From Campylobacteraceae bacterium (lineage in GTDB: Bacteria; Campylobacterota; Campylobacteria; Campylobacterales; Arcobacteraceae), in the NCBI GenBank assembly GCA_013215945.1, contig JABSOM010000006.1, forward strand, positions 153,568 to 217,567: a stretch of 64,000 nucleotides of DNA, given 5' to 3'. Within the stretch, counting starts at the first letter, position 1; each line of letters starts with the position of its first letter. The position numbers and the translations under genes are program-made. The notes under the pieces were generated by a model. The model saw only the letters and a program-made list of their open reading frames with translations. It had not been told where the DNA came from and ran no database searches. Shown here in pieces: positions 25,743 to 35,340 of this stretch.

Positions 25743-26942
25743 TTAGTTTACTCTTTTTAATAAAACAGCCGTTCCTAAGCCTCCACCTATACATAAAGAA
25801 GCAATGCCATATTCACTTTTTCTTTTTAACATTTCATGTACCAATGAAACAATAATTCTATTTCCACTTGCACCTACTGGGTGACCTAATGCAATACCAG
25901 AACCATTTACATTGATTTTTTCATTGATATCTTTCTCACTTAAGTGACATGTTTCTTTTAACATTTCAAAAACTCCCAAACTTTGAGCAGCAAAAGCTTC
26001 ATTAATTTCCATAATATCAATATCCTCAAAGGTCATTTTCGTTTTTTCAAGCAAAGCTTTAATAGCATAAGCAGGGCTTAAACCCATCACATTAGGATCG
26101 ATTCCAACTTGAGTATGAGCAATAATTTCAACTAATGGTTTTAAATTTAATTCTTTAACTGCTTTTTCAGAAGCAAGAAGAGTAAAACTAGCACCATCAT
26201 TTATTCCAGAAGCATTACCAGCAGTTACACTTCCACCTTTTTTAAAAGCAGGTCTTAAACTTGATAATTTTTCCAAAGAGGTTCTTCTATTTATATATTC
26301 ATCTTTTGAAAAAATAGTATCCCCTTTTCTGTTTTTTATAACAATAGGCGTAATTTCATCTTTAAATTTATTCTCATCATCAGCTTTTATCGCTTTCTTT
26401 TGAGAATTAATTGCATATTCGTCTTGTTTTTCTCTTGATATAGAATATTTGTCCGCAATATTTTCAGCAGTAATACCCATATGGTAACCACCAAAAGCAT
26501 CCATTAAAGCATCATTAACCATAGAATCAACCATAGTTACATTTCCAAGCCCTAAACCACTTCTTCCTTTTCCTGGAAGTAAATAAGGTGCGCTTGACAT
26601 AGATTCAACCCCACCTGCAATAATGACATCTTTTTCACCTGCTTTAATTTCAGAAACACCTGTCATTAACGCTTTCATTCCAGAACCACATAACATATTT
26701 AAAGAATAAGCAACAGTAGATTCACTAAGGCCTCCATAAATTGAAGCCTGTCTTCCTATTCCTTGAGAATGTCCAGCAGATAAAATATTCCCAACAATCA
26801 CTTCATCTACTCTGTTTTTATCAAAATCTTTTACAAGATCTTTTATTACTTCACCTGCTAAATGTCCAGGATCTAAATCTTTTAAAGATCCTAAATAACT
26901 TCCAATTGCAGATCGTTTTGCTTCTACTATATATACTTTCAT
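25743..26942 (-). CDS. atoB: Acetyl-CoA acetyltransferase (thiolase)
   Basis: 399 aa. The nucleophilic Cys is C85 in NMLCGSGMKAL; the second site is NEAFAAQSLG and HPVGASGNRI; the C-terminal Cys is in ASLCIGGGLG. It splits acetoacetyl-CoA into two acetyl-CoA in catabolism. It follows atoA by 8 bp in the order atoD-atoA-atoB. Full family length. Confidence 0.95.
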   Translation of the reverse strand: MKVYIVEAKRSAIGSYLGSLKDLDPGHLAGEVIKDLVKDFDKNRVDEVIVGNILSAGHSQGIGRQASIYGGLSESTVAYSLNMLCGSGMKALMTGVSEIKAGEKDVIIAGGVESMSSAPYLLPGKGRSGLGLGNVTMVDSMVNDALMDAFGGYHMGITAENIADKYSISREKQDEYAINSQKKAIKADDENKFKDEITPIVIKNRKGDTIFSKDEYINRRTSLEKLSSLRPAFKKGGSVTAGNASGINDGASFTLLASEKAVKELNLKPLVEIIAHTQVGIDPNVMGLSPAYAIKALLEKTKMTFEDIDIMEINEAFAAQSLGVFEMLKETCHLSEKDINEKINVNGSGIALGHPVGASGNRIIVSLVHEMLKRKSEYGIASLCIGGGLGTAVLLKRVN

Positions 26943-26950
26943 ATTATTCC

Positions 26951-27586
26951 TTAGTCTTTTAACGCTACAACATAAGAAGCAGGGGTTAATGCTTTAATTT
27001 CTTCTAAACTAACACCCTTACTTAATTCAGTTAAATGAAGTTTATTATTAATAAACTCAAAAACGCCCATTTCAGTAATAATCATATCTACTACTGCTTT
27101 TCCTGTTAAAGGAAGAGTACATTTTTTAAGTATTTTAGGATTCCCACGTGCCGTATGAACCATAGAAATAATCACTTTTTTAGCACCATTGACTAAATCC
27201 ATTGCTCCTCCCATTCCAGGTAATAGTTTTCCAGGAATTTTCCAGTTAGCAAGATTTCCTTCTTCATCTACTTCAAGAGCTCCTAATACTGTCATATCCA
27301 AATGCCCTCCTCTGATGATTTCAAAAGAGGTAACAGAATCAAAGAAAATACCCCCTTTTTGAAGCACCACATTCGTACCTCCTGCATCTACAACATCTTT
27401 ATCTAAGGTTTCTTCGTTAGCTTTATCCCAAACACCAGCAAATCCATTTTCAGAATGAAGATTAATATGAATATCTTTTGAAATATAATCTACTGCTAAA
27501 GTAGGTAGTCCAATTCCTAAATTAACAAAATCACCATTTTTGAATTCTTGTGCAACACGTGCAGCTATTATTTGTTTTGCTTCCAT
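26951..27586 (-). CDS. atoA: Acetoacetate/3-oxoacid CoA-transferase subunit B
   Basis: 211 aa. Contains the catalytic Glu in LHSENGFAG and the motif GIGLPTLAVDYI near the start; KVIISMVHTARGNPKIL is also typical. With subunit A it moves CoA from succinyl- or acetyl-CoA to acetoacetate. Which CoA donor is used cannot be told by sequence. It begins 2 bp after the atoD stop. Confidence 0.93.
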   Translation of the reverse strand: MEAKQIIAARVAQEFKNGDFVNLGIGLPTLAVDYISKDIHINLHSENGFAGVWDKANEETLDKDVVDAGGTNVVLQKGGIFFDSVTSFEIIRGGHLDMTVLGALEVDEEGNLANWKIPGKLLPGMGGAMDLVNGAKKVIISMVHTARGNPKILKKCTLPLTGKAVVDMIITEMGVFEFINNKLHLTELSKGVSLEEIKALTPASYVVALKD

Positions 27587-27588
27587 CT

Positions 27589-28236
27589 TTAGGCCTTTAT
27601 AATATGATTAATGTAAATAAATGGAGTATGGATAAAATTGGGATCTAATTCGCCATTTTTAACAATTTCTTCTACCTCAGCAATTGTTACTTTTGCAGCT
27701 CCAGCCATTGGAACATTAAAGTTTCTAGTTGCTCCATTAAATACCAAGTTCCCGGCTTCATCTGCTTTTTGTGCTGAAATAAATGCCAGATCAATTTTAA
27801 TTGGTAATTCTAAAATATAATCTTTTCCATCAATTGTAATTACTTCTTTTCCAATTTCAACTTCAGTACCTAAACCTGTTTGTGTTAACACTCCCCCAAG
27901 TCCTGCAGCCCTCGCTCGTATACGTTCAGCCAAGGTTCCTTGAGGTACAAGTTCTAAATCAATAAAGCCTTCAATAACTTGTTTTTGTGTTTCTTTATTC
28001 GTACCAATATGAGAAGCCAACAGTTTTGTAATTCTTCTGTCATCAATTAAACGTCCAATACCATATCCATCTCTTGCAGTATCTGTAGCAATTAGTGTTA
28101 AATTTTTAACATTGCTTTTTAAAATTTCGTCAATGATATTATGTGCATTACCACAGCCCATAAAACCACCAATTGCAATAGTCATTCCATCTTTTAAAAA
28201 TTCAGAAATTTGGTGTATTTGTATTTGTTTTTCCAT
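27589..28236 (-). CDS. atoD: Acetoacetate/3-oxoacid CoA-transferase subunit A
   Basis: 215 aa. The CoA-binding motif GGFMGCGNAHNIIDEIL near residue 23 and GTLAERIRARAAGLGGVLT are family signatures. It heads the atoDAB block. A 42-bp region with 15-bp inverted arms lies 27 bp before its start (28263-28304), so the block may have its own controlled promoter in addition to read-through from bdhA. Confidence 0.93.
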   Translation of the reverse strand: MEKQIQIHQISEFLKDGMTIAIGGFMGCGNAHNIIDEILKSNVKNLTLIATDTARDGYGIGRLIDDRRITKLLASHIGTNKETQKQVIEGFIDLELVPQGTLAERIRARAAGLGGVLTQTGLGTEVEIGKEVITIDGKDYILELPIKIDLAFISAQKADEAGNLVFNGATRNFNVPMAGAAKVTIAEVEEIVKNGELDPNFIHTPFIYINHIIKA

Positions 28237-28262
28237 ATTGTTTTCCTTAATAAACAGCTAAT

Positions 28263-28304
28263 AAATCACAAATAAAAGAATCTAAATTATTTTATTTGTG
28301 ATTT
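28263..28304. promoter_or_regulatory. 15-bp inverted repeat upstream of atoD
   Basis: AAATCACAAATAAAA (28263-28277) and its exact complement TTTTATTTGTGATTT (28290-28304) flank a 12-bp spacer. It ends 27 bp before the atoD start on the minus strand. It can be an operator (half-site TTTGTGATTT) or, as RNA, a leader hairpin. Confidence 0.65.
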
Positions 28305-28394
28305 TCTTCTTCTAATTATAAAACGAAAAAATGATATTATTATGACAGTTTGAGAGAAAATGATTTATTTAGCTATAAACACTTTTTTTACCCA

Positions 28395-28420
28395 AAAAAT
28401 AAGACAAAAGCTGCCTTATT
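28395..28420 (-). terminator. Weak terminator candidate after the 3-hydroxybutyrate dehydrogenase gene
   Basis: On the minus strand AATAAG, an 11-base loop, and CTTATT are followed by TTTTTT. The stem is short and AT-rich, just past the stop at 28426, so efficiency is doubtful. Confidence 0.4.
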
Positions 28421-28425
28421 CTTCT

Positions 28426-29202
28426 TTATTGAATCGTATATCCACCATCCATTACTAAAGCTTGTCCTGTAATTGATCTTCCATGTTCGCTTGCTATAAA
28501 CATGGCGTAATTGGCAATTTCATCACAGCTTAATAATTTCTTTTGAGGAACCAGTTTTAAAATGACTTCTTCTAAAACATCTTCTTCACTCATATTCCTG
28601 TTTTTGGCAATATCTGCTAATTGATTTCTTACTAATGGTGTATCCACATATCCAGGACAAATTGAATTAACCGTAATATTATCTTCTGCACCTTCTAACG
28701 CTGCCACTTTTGTAAGCCCCAATAAACCATGTTTTGCAGAGTTGTATCCTGCTTTTCCAGCAAATCCAACCAGGCCATTAATAGAAGCCATATTAATTAT
28801 TCTTCCAAAACCTTGTTTTTTCATAATAGGGAACAACTCTTTTATCGCAATAAAAGGACCCACTAACATTAGTTTTAACATAAACTCATATTTAGAAGTA
28901 GGAAAATCTTCTATTTTATCAACATGTTGAATCCCCGCATTTGAGATAAAAATATCAATACGTCCATAATGTTTCATACTTTGTTTAATTAAGTTTTTAA
29001 TATCTTCTTCTTTAGAAATATCACAAGGTATTGCTAAAACGTCATATCCTGCATTAATAAATTCTTGATGAACCTTAGTTAATGCTTCTTCATTAATATC
29101 AGATAATACAATTTTTGCTTCATTTTTTGCAAATACTCTTGCTATACTTAAGCCAATTCCAGATGCGGAACCCGTAATTATTGTTATTTTATTTTTTACC
29201 AT
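28426..29202 (-). CDS. bdhA: 3-hydroxybutyrate dehydrogenase (short-chain dehydrogenase)
   Basis: 258 aa from the ATG at 29202. NAD site TGSASGIGLSIA, SNAGIQHVDKIEDFP, catalytic YNSAKHG. Typical of bacterial 3-hydroxybutyrate dehydrogenases are VLEEVILKLVPQKKLLS and the C-terminal SITGQALVMDGGYTIQ. It interconverts 3-hydroxybutyrate and acetoacetate. An upstream in-frame ATG at 29274 would overlap mmsA by about 60 bp and adds a basic leader without support. It lies 13 bp after mmsA. Confidence 0.93.
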   Translation of the reverse strand: MVKNKITIITGSASGIGLSIARVFAKNEAKIVLSDINEEALTKVHQEFINAGYDVLAIPCDISKEEDIKNLIKQSMKHYGRIDIFISNAGIQHVDKIEDFPTSKYEFMLKLMLVGPFIAIKELFPIMKKQGFGRIINMASINGLVGFAGKAGYNSAKHGLLGLTKVAALEGAEDNITVNSICPGYVDTPLVRNQLADIAKNRNMSEEDVLEEVILKLVPQKKLLSCDEIANYAMFIASEHGRSITGQALVMDGGYTIQ

Positions 29203-29215
29203 AATTCTACTTTTA

Positions 29216-30715
29216 TTATTTTGAGTGGTCTTCTTTAAAATTAAAAGCAACCTCTTCATGTTCTTCTTCTTCAAACCATTTCTCTGTTACTGTTTTTGTT
29301 TCTGTATAAAAGGTTATTGCCTGTTTTCCATAAGCATGCAAATCCCCATAAAAAGAGCCTCTCCATCCAGTAAAGGAGAAAAAAGGTAAAGGAACAGGTA
29401 TGGGTACATTAATACCCACTTGCCCAACTTTCACTTCTCTTCTAAACTTAGTTGAACTGGCCCCACTGGAAGTAAAAATAGAAGTTCCATTACCAAACAT
29501 ATTGTTATTAATAATATCTAAGGCTTCATTTAAGTTTTTAGGTTGCATTATGCTTAATACAGGTCCAAAAATCTCTTCTTTATAAATACTCATATCAGTA
29601 GTAACTTCTGAAAAAACGGTAGGCCCAATCCAATTTCCTTTATCATACCCTTTTACTTTTGCCCCTCTTCCATCTAATAATAATGAGGCTCCAGCATCCA
29701 CACCTTCTTGAATAAATCCTTCAATTCGATTAAGTGCCATTTTTGTCATAACAGGCCCATAAGAAGCACTCTTATCGTTCCATGCTCCTGGTTTTACTTT
29801 ACTTAAGGCTTCTACTAACTCAGAAATCCATGCTTTTGCTTGTCCTACAAATAAAACAACAGATATACCCATACATCTCTGTCCTGCTGCTCCCATAGAA
29901 GCTCCAATGAGCGCATTTATAACATTTTGTTTATTCGCATCAGGCATAACGACTAAGTGATTTTTTGCTCCCACAAAAGCTTGTGCTCTTTTTAAATTAG
30001 CAGTAGCTCTTGAATAAATGTAAGAACCAACAGCAGGAGAACCTACAAAAGAATATGCTTGTACTAAATCATGATCTAATAAAACATCCACTTGTTCTTT
30101 TTGTCCATGTATTATTTGTAATAAATCTTTTGGTGCTCCTGCTTGAATAAACAGCTCTGCTAACTTCATTGCTGTATTGGGAACCATCTCTGAAGGTTTT
30201 AAAATAAATGCATTTCCACATACAATAGCTAAAGGAAACATCCACAAAGGTATCATTGCAGGAAAATTAAAAGGTGTAACTCCTGCACAAACTCCTAAAG
30301 CTTGTCTATAAGAGTAAGTATTCATTTTAGTGGAAACATTTTCAATGGTTTCCCCCATCATTAAAGTAGGAGCAGAACAAGCAAACTCAACCACTTCATA
30401 ACCTCTTACGATATCTCCTTTTGCATCATCTAAGGTTTTACCTTGTTCAATACTTAAAATTTCTGCAAGTTCATCAATATTTTCTTTAATCAATGCTTGA
30501 TATTTTAACATTAGACGTGTACGTGTCATTATAGGCGTATCTTTCCATGACAAATAAGCACGGTGCGATTTCTCAATAGCTGCACTTATTTCATCTTTTG
30601 TACTTAAGGGAACCAATACTTGTACCTCTTGCGTTAAGGGACAAATTTTCTCATAAAACTTATCTGTATTACTTTGTATAAATTCATTACTTACCATTAT
30701 GTTTAATTTTTTCAT
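29216..30715 (-). CDS. mmsA: Methylmalonate-semialdehyde dehydrogenase (CoA-acylating)
   Basis: 499 aa aldehyde dehydrogenase fold. MmsA-type features: [18 protein letters not shown], catalytic Cys in GQRCMGISV, and [19 protein letters not shown] near the C-terminus. It oxidises methylmalonate semialdehyde to propionyl-CoA, or malonate semialdehyde to acetyl-CoA. The TRAP genes upstream and mmsB further up supply its substrate by 3-hydroxyisobutyrate oxidation. Ribosome site AAGGAATACA before ATG. Length is normal. Confidence 0.95.
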   Translation of the reverse strand: MKKLNIMVSNEFIQSNTDKFYEKICPLTQEVQVLVPLSTKDEISAAIEKSHRAYLSWKDTPIMTRTRLMLKYQALIKENIDELAEILSIEQGKTLDDAKGDIVRGYEVVEFACSAPTLMMGETIENVSTKMNTYSYRQALGVCAGVTPFNFPAMIPLWMFPLAIVCGNAFILKPSEMVPNTAMKLAELFIQAGAPKDLLQIIHGQKEQVDVLLDHDLVQAYSFVGSPAVGSYIYSRATANLKRAQAFVGAKNHLVVMPDANKQNVINALIGASMGAAGQRCMGISVVLFVGQAKAWISELVEALSKVKPGAWNDKSASYGPVMTKMALNRIEGFIQEGVDAGASLLLDGRGAKVKGYDKGNWIGPTVFSEVTTDMSIYKEEIFGPVLSIMQPKNLNEALDIINNNMFGNGTSIFTSSGASSTKFRREVKVGQVGINVPIPVPLPFFSFTGWRGSFYGDLHAYGKQAITFYTETKTVTEKWFEEEEHEEVAFNFKEDHSK

Positions 30716-30803
30716 TGTATTCCTTGTTTTATAATTTGATTTATTTGAAAGTATTTTCTTTGAAAACTAAGTAGCTGTGCTAAATATGTACTCAAGAATG
30801 AAG

Positions 30804-30826
30804 GCAGTTTCAAAAGATGAAACTGC
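30804..30826 (-). other. Hairpin between dctM and mmsA
   Basis: GCAGTTTCA and TGAAACTGC, a perfect 9-bp stem with a 5-base loop, 7 bp past the dctM stop. On the minus strand no long T-run follows, so it is either a leaky terminator or a protective hairpin at the end of the TRAP genes. Confidence 0.5.
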
Positions 30827-30832
30827 ATTTAT

Positions 30833-32221
30833 TTACGTATAAGCGATGGATGGTAACCATGTAACAATTTCTGGAAAAGAAAAGACAATGGCCAAACCAA
30901 TAAGTTGCAAGATAATAAAAGGAATAACCCCTTTATAAATATCACTTAATTGTATTTCAGGAGGACAAACCCCTTTTAAATAAAATAAAGCAAAACCAAC
31001 AGGAGGGGTTAAAAATGACGTTTGTAAGGTCATTGCAACTAAAAGAACGAACCAGACTAAAGTAGGGTTTTCAATTCCAAAACCATTAATTTCTAAAGCA
31101 AGTTCACTAATAATAGGTGCTACTAAAGGTAAAATAATTAAAGTAATTTCAATCCAATCAAGAACAAAACCTAAAACAAATATCAATCCAAGTATAAATA
31201 AGATAATAATAACAGGGTCTTCAGAGATAGAATTAAGAGCTGACATAATTAATTCATCTCCACCTAATTCTCTTAATACCAAAGAAAAACAAGTAGCTCC
31301 TACAAAAATTGCAAAAATATATCCTGTCGTATTCATAGTTGCTTTTGAAATCTTTAGCACTTTCTTAAAAGTAAGTTGATGGTTCATAAGCATTAACAAT
31401 AAAGAGCCAAATGCTCCAATTCCAGCAGCTTCAGTAGAAGTTGCCAAACCAAAAAAGATAGAACCTAAAACAGCTAAAATTAAAAATGCAGGAGGAAGAA
31501 TATTTTTAAATAAATCCCATACTAGGTTTATTTCGCTTTCATCATCCAAAGAACTAGTAACTAAAGGCATTTTTCTAGGCCGAACTATTCCTAAAATAAC
31601 TAAATAACCTACGTATAAAGCACCTAAAATCAAGCCAGGAAAGACTGCACCCATAAAAAGATTTCCCACAGAAATACTCAATTGATCAGCCATAATAATA
31701 AGCATAATACTAGGAGGAATAAGTATTCCCAGAGTCCCAGAACTAGCAATTACTCCAAGTGCAGTTTGTTTATCATAACCTTGTTTTAGCATTACAGGTA
31801 AAGACATTACCGCCAATAAAACAACAGATGCACCAATAATACCTGTAGAAGCTGCTAATAAAACTCCTAAAATGACAACAGTAATAGCTAAACCACCTCT
31901 CATTTTTCCAAAAAATCTTTGCAAAGACGTAAGAAGTTTTGCTGCAATTCCAGATTCATCTAAAGCAAGACCCATAAAAATAAACATAGGCAAAGCAACT
32001 AGAATCCAGTTGTCCATAATTTTAAAAATTCTATTACTTAATAAACCAATTGTATTATAATCTAAGCCTGTAATAGTGCCTAAATATAAATCAGATAAAT
32101 ACCCAATACCAGCAAAAGCAATACCAACACCTGCTAAAACCCATGCAACAGGAATTCCAGAAATTAATAAAAATATAAATGAAAGAAACATTGAGATGAC
32201 TAGATATTCGTTAATTTCCAT
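30833..32221 (-). CDS. dctM: TRAP transporter large permease (DctM)
   Basis: 462 aa with about twelve membrane segments. Typical TRAP motifs: LPMFIFMGLALDESGIA, STGIIGASVVLLAVMSLPVM, and SGTLGILIPPSIMLII. It imports an organic acid with Na+ together with DctQ and DctP of the same operon. Its start overlaps dctQ by 11 bp. The setting between mmsB and mmsA points to a hydroxy acid such as 3-hydroxyisobutyrate or 3-hydroxybutyrate; this is inference. Confidence 0.94.
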   Translation of the reverse strand: MEINEYLVISMFLSFIFLLISGIPVAWVLAGVGIAFAGIGYLSDLYLGTITGLDYNTIGLLSNRIFKIMDNWILVALPMFIFMGLALDESGIAAKLLTSLQRFFGKMRGGLAITVVILGVLLAASTGIIGASVVLLAVMSLPVMLKQGYDKQTALGVIASSGTLGILIPPSIMLIIMADQLSISVGNLFMGAVFPGLILGALYVGYLVILGIVRPRKMPLVTSSLDDESEINLVWDLFKNILPPAFLILAVLGSIFFGLATSTEAAGIGAFGSLLLMLMNHQLTFKKVLKISKATMNTTGYIFAIFVGATCFSLVLRELGGDELIMSALNSISEDPVIIILFILGLIFVLGFVLDWIEITLIILPLVAPIISELALEINGFGIENPTLVWFVLLVAMTLQTSFLTPPVGFALFYLKGVCPPEIQLSDIYKGVIPFIILQLIGLAIVFSFPEIVTWLPSIAYT

Positions 32222-32816
32222 TTTTCACTCCTTTTGTTAAAAATGAGATATGCCGTATTAAACGAGAAAAACTCGCAATTAACAATAATATAAAACTAAG
32301 TGGCAAAACACTTTTTATGAGCCAACGATAAGGCAAACCCTCAGGAGAACCGGAACGCTCATTTATTCTTAAGGCTTGCATTGTCATATCAATTCCGTAA
32401 TCAATAACAATCAACATAAAAGGAAGCATTAAAAATAAAATTCCTATAATTTCTATTTTCCGTTGGGTTTTTGTTGAGAAATGTATTCGAGCAATATCCA
32501 CACGAACGTGAGAATGATTAACCATTGCATACGACAATCCAAACATAACAATCATGGCATATAAGTGCCATTGTAATTCTTCTAATTGTATAAAATTAAT
32601 ACTAAGCGTATATCGAAAAAAGACTTGAATAACAATGATAGCAATTAATAATAGGCACAGTCCAGAAATGACTGTCCCTATTTTATAGACTATAGAATCC
32701 AAAAGAATACAAATCTTTGGTATTTTTTCATTTTTGAGTCCTCCTTGAAGTTCAAGAGTATGACTCACCTCATCATAACTTTTAACAGGCTCTACAATAT
32801 GATCTTTTGCTTCCAT
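32211..32816 (-). CDS. dctQ: TRAP transporter small permease (DctQ)
   Basis: 201 aa with four membrane helices after a hydrophilic N-terminus of about 40 residues. Family motifs are VFFRYTLSINFIQLEELQWHLYA and SHVRVDI. DctQ bridges DctP and DctM in the inner membrane. It overlaps dctM by 11 bp and follows dctP by 28 bp. Confidence 0.9.
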   Translation of the reverse strand: MEAKDHIVEPVKSYDEVSHTLELQGGLKNEKIPKICILLDSIVYKIGTVISGLCLLLIAIIVIQVFFRYTLSINFIQLEELQWHLYAMIVMFGLSYAMVNHSHVRVDIARIHFSTKTQRKIEIIGILFLMLPFMLIVIDYGIDMTMQALRINERSGSPEGLPYRWLIKSVLPLSFILLLIASFSRLIRHISFLTKGVKNGN

Positions 32817-32844
32817 AATAATCCTTTAATTTTCTAAATTAATA

Positions 32845-33894
32845 CTATCTTGGTAAAAATGCTAATTTACTCCAATAAGAATAATCTGCTCTAAATTTTT
32901 CTAAGTCACTCCAAACTGTATTAAAAGTTTCATCTTGTTTAAGATCAACCAGTGCTTCTTTCCAAGCACCTTTAAATGCATCTAACATTTCAGGAGACCA
33001 TTTTTTAACAATTACACCACGGTTTTCAATATTTTCTTTAATAACTGCACCTTGAACTGCTTCACTTTCAGCCAATGAATCTGTCATATTTGCTTTACAA
33101 GTCATTTCAATTGCACTTTGTTGCATATTAGACATTTTATTCCATGTTTTATTATTAATTAATAATTCAAAAACAGTAGCTTGTTGATGCCATCCTGGGA
33201 AATAATTAAATTTTGCAATTTTGTAAAACCCTAATAGTTGATCAACTACGGGCATTGAGAATTCACTGGCATCAATTACCCCTTTTTCTAAAGCAGAAAA
33301 AATCTCACCACCTGGTAAGAGAGATATTGAAGCCCCAAGTTTAGTCATAACATCTCCACCTAAACCAAAGAATCTCATTTTAAGACCTTTTAAATCCTCA
33401 GGAGAATTAATCTCTTTTTTATACCAACCAGCAGTTTCTGGTGAAGAAATGGAACAAGGTAATACATGAACATTGTATTTCGCATCATCATACATTTTTT
33501 GATACAATTTTAAACCATTTCCTTTGTATAACCATGAGAAAAACTCAGGTGCTTCTGGTCCAAAAGGAACAGATGAAAAAATGGCTGCCGCAGGCATTTT
33601 CCCTTTCCAATAACCAGCTGTTGACCAACCCGCATTTACTTTTCCACTTGAAACTGCATCTAATATTTCAAAGGGAGCTACTAGTTTCTTAGGCTCATAT
33701 ATTTTAACTTTTAATGTTGAAGAAATTGATTCAAGACCTTTTTTAAATGCAGGTAAGGGTGTACCTAAACCAATCAGATTTGTAGAAAACGTTGTTGGAA
33801 CTTTTAATAAAACTTTTTTCTCAGCTGCTGCAACACTTGTTGCACAAATACTTAAGGATACTAATCCTGTTACTGCTAAATTTTTAATATTCAT
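32845..33894 (-). CDS. dctP: TRAP transporter solute-binding protein (DctP family)
   Basis: 349 aa with signal peptide (cleavage near SVAAAEKK). DctP signatures: LKGLKMRFFGLGGDVMTKLG (the Arg that binds the carboxylate lies in this segment), GEIFSALEKGVIDASEF and YFPGWHQ. The close of this last motif resembles the 2-oxoacid/hydroxy acid binding TakP branch. It leads dctQM and follows mmsB by 85 bp. Ribosome site AAAAGGAAGATT before ATG. Confidence 0.92.
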   Translation of the reverse strand: MNIKNLAVTGLVSLSICATSVAAAEKKVLLKVPTTFSTNLIGLGTPLPAFKKGLESISSTLKVKIYEPKKLVAPFEILDAVSSGKVNAGWSTAGYWKGKMPAAAIFSSVPFGPEAPEFFSWLYKGNGLKLYQKMYDDAKYNVHVLPCSISSPETAGWYKKEINSPEDLKGLKMRFFGLGGDVMTKLGASISLLPGGEIFSALEKGVIDASEFSMPVVDQLLGFYKIAKFNYFPGWHQQATVFELLINNKTWNKMSNMQQSAIEMTCKANMTDSLAESEAVQGAVIKENIENRGVIVKKWSPEMLDAFKGAWKEALVDLKQDETFNTVWSDLEKFRADYSYWSKLAFLPR

Positions 33895-33979
33895 AATCTT
33901 CCTTTTGTTTTTTAATTTTTTCTAACGTACTTCTTAAGAATTAAATAAAGCCTCCTTTTAAAATTTTTTATATATATTG

Positions 33980-34867
33980 TTATTTTTGTGAAAAGAGATT
34001 AAAAATATTTGAAAAATCTTTTTCTCCCTTTCCTTCATTTGAGTATTGTGCATACAGATTTCTTGATATCGAACCTAAGGGGGTGGGAGAATTACTCTCT
34101 ATACTTGCTTTCATTGCTAGGTTCATATCTTTTAACATCAAGTCTAAAGCAAAACCTCCTTCATAATTATTAGAAGAAGGTACATTCTTTTGAACATCTG
34201 GGCAGGGATTATATACTTCTAATGTCCAATTTCGTGAAGAGCTTTTAAGCATAATTTCTGATAATACTTTAGGATCTAAACCATTAGCAATTCCAAGTTG
34301 TAAAGCTTCAGATGTTCCTGCCATTAAGATTCCCAATAACATATTATTACAGGCTTTTGCCATTTGGCCAGAACCTGCATTTCCCGCATGAAAAATATTT
34401 TCTCCCATATCTTTTAATATTGTTTCTACTAAAGTAAACATTTCTTTAGAAGATCCCACCATAAAACTTAAACTTCCAGCAGTAGCACCATTTACACCAC
34501 CTGAAACAGGCGCATCTAACATAGAAATACCTTTGTTAATAGCTTCAAATGAAAGTTTTTTAGTAGTAGATACATCTATAGTGCTGCAATCAATTACGAG
34601 AGTCTCTTTTGAGATATAATTTAATAAACCCTCTTCTCCCAGATACAAACCTTCCACATGTCTACTAGCAGGCAACATAGAAATGACAAAATCAACATTT
34701 TCTACGCTTTGTTTTGCATTTAAACATATATGCGCACCTATTTTTTCTAACCTTTTTAATGGGGCATCCACTAAATCAAAAATATTCAAAATATGCCCAG
34801 CCTTAAGTAAATTAGCGGCCATTGGTTCTCCCATATTTCCTAAACCAATAAATGCAATTTTTGCCAT
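33980..34867 (-). CDS. mmsB: 3-hydroxyisobutyrate dehydrogenase
   Basis: 295 aa. NAD motif IAFIGLGNMGEPMAANLLKAG, substrate motif DAPVSGGVNGATAGSLSFM, catalytic Lys in GQMAKACNN, and the HIBADH-specific WTLEVYNPCPDV and GGFALDLMLKDMNLAM. It oxidises 3-hydroxyisobutyrate to methylmalonate semialdehyde, the MmsA substrate. It heads the minus-strand operon and is preceded by the Pho-box-like promoter at 34953-34985. Ribosome site AGGAGATAAAA before ATG. Confidence 0.95.
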   Translation of the reverse strand: MAKIAFIGLGNMGEPMAANLLKAGHILNIFDLVDAPLKRLEKIGAHICLNAKQSVENVDFVISMLPASRHVEGLYLGEEGLLNYISKETLVIDCSTIDVSTTKKLSFEAINKGISMLDAPVSGGVNGATAGSLSFMVGSSKEMFTLVETILKDMGENIFHAGNAGSGQMAKACNNMLLGILMAGTSEALQLGIANGLDPKVLSEIMLKSSSRNWTLEVYNPCPDVQKNVPSSNNYEGGFALDLMLKDMNLAMKASIESNSPTPLGSISRNLYAQYSNEGKGEKDFSNIFNLFSQK

Positions 34868-34952
34868 TTTTATCTCCTATAATTTCAATTATTTAATAAT
34901 TATTAAGAACTAAGTTCTTCATTAAATAATAATTTTATTTTTTTAATATTTC

Positions 34953-34985
34953 AGTATATATTTTTAAAATGACAAAATTATGTCA
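34953..34985 (-). promoter_or_regulatory. Pho-box-like direct repeat and -10 box ahead of mmsB-TRAP-mmsA operon
   Basis: On the minus strand: TGACAT (34985-34980), AATTT, TGTCAT (34974-34969), then 10 bases, then TATACT (34958-34953). One base differs from the perfect repeat. Spacing is identical to the sites at 16703 and 36500. Transcription would begin about 80 bases before the mmsB start codon. Confidence 0.68.
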
Positions 34986-35319
34986 AATTAATAAGTTTTT
35001 AATCTTTATTTATTTCTTAAATTAATTGTTTTATTGTTAGAATAAGCAGTATTTATAGTGTAATTTTGTTTTTAAAGGAGATTTATAGGTATTTTCTACT
35101 TGATATAGGAATTTAAAAAAATACGCCACAATAATTATATAGCAAGCATTATTTTATTTTTCTATAAAATATAATTATTCTAAAAAATTATTTAATCTTG
35201 ATTGTGTAAATTATTTTTATGATTATATTATTTAGATATCTTTGTTTTGCTATTTTATAATAAGCATCAATTTGCATTAAATTGTTTAAATAATTGCTGC
35301 TTTACTTTTCATTATATGT

Positions 35320-35340
35320 CTAACCCCGAAGAGGGATTAG
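35320..35340 (-). terminator. Hairpin after the second DctP gene
   Basis: On the minus strand CTAATCCC pairs with GGGGTTAG (one G-U pair) around a five-base loop, 2 bp before the stop region ends at 35343. No T-run follows. It may be a weak terminator or a 3' protecting hairpin. Confidence 0.45.

Noticed and set aside
29203..29274. Longer N-terminus for the 3-hydroxybutyrate dehydrogenase
   Set aside because: The extra 24 basic residues precede the normal start of the dehydrogenase fold and overlap mmsA.
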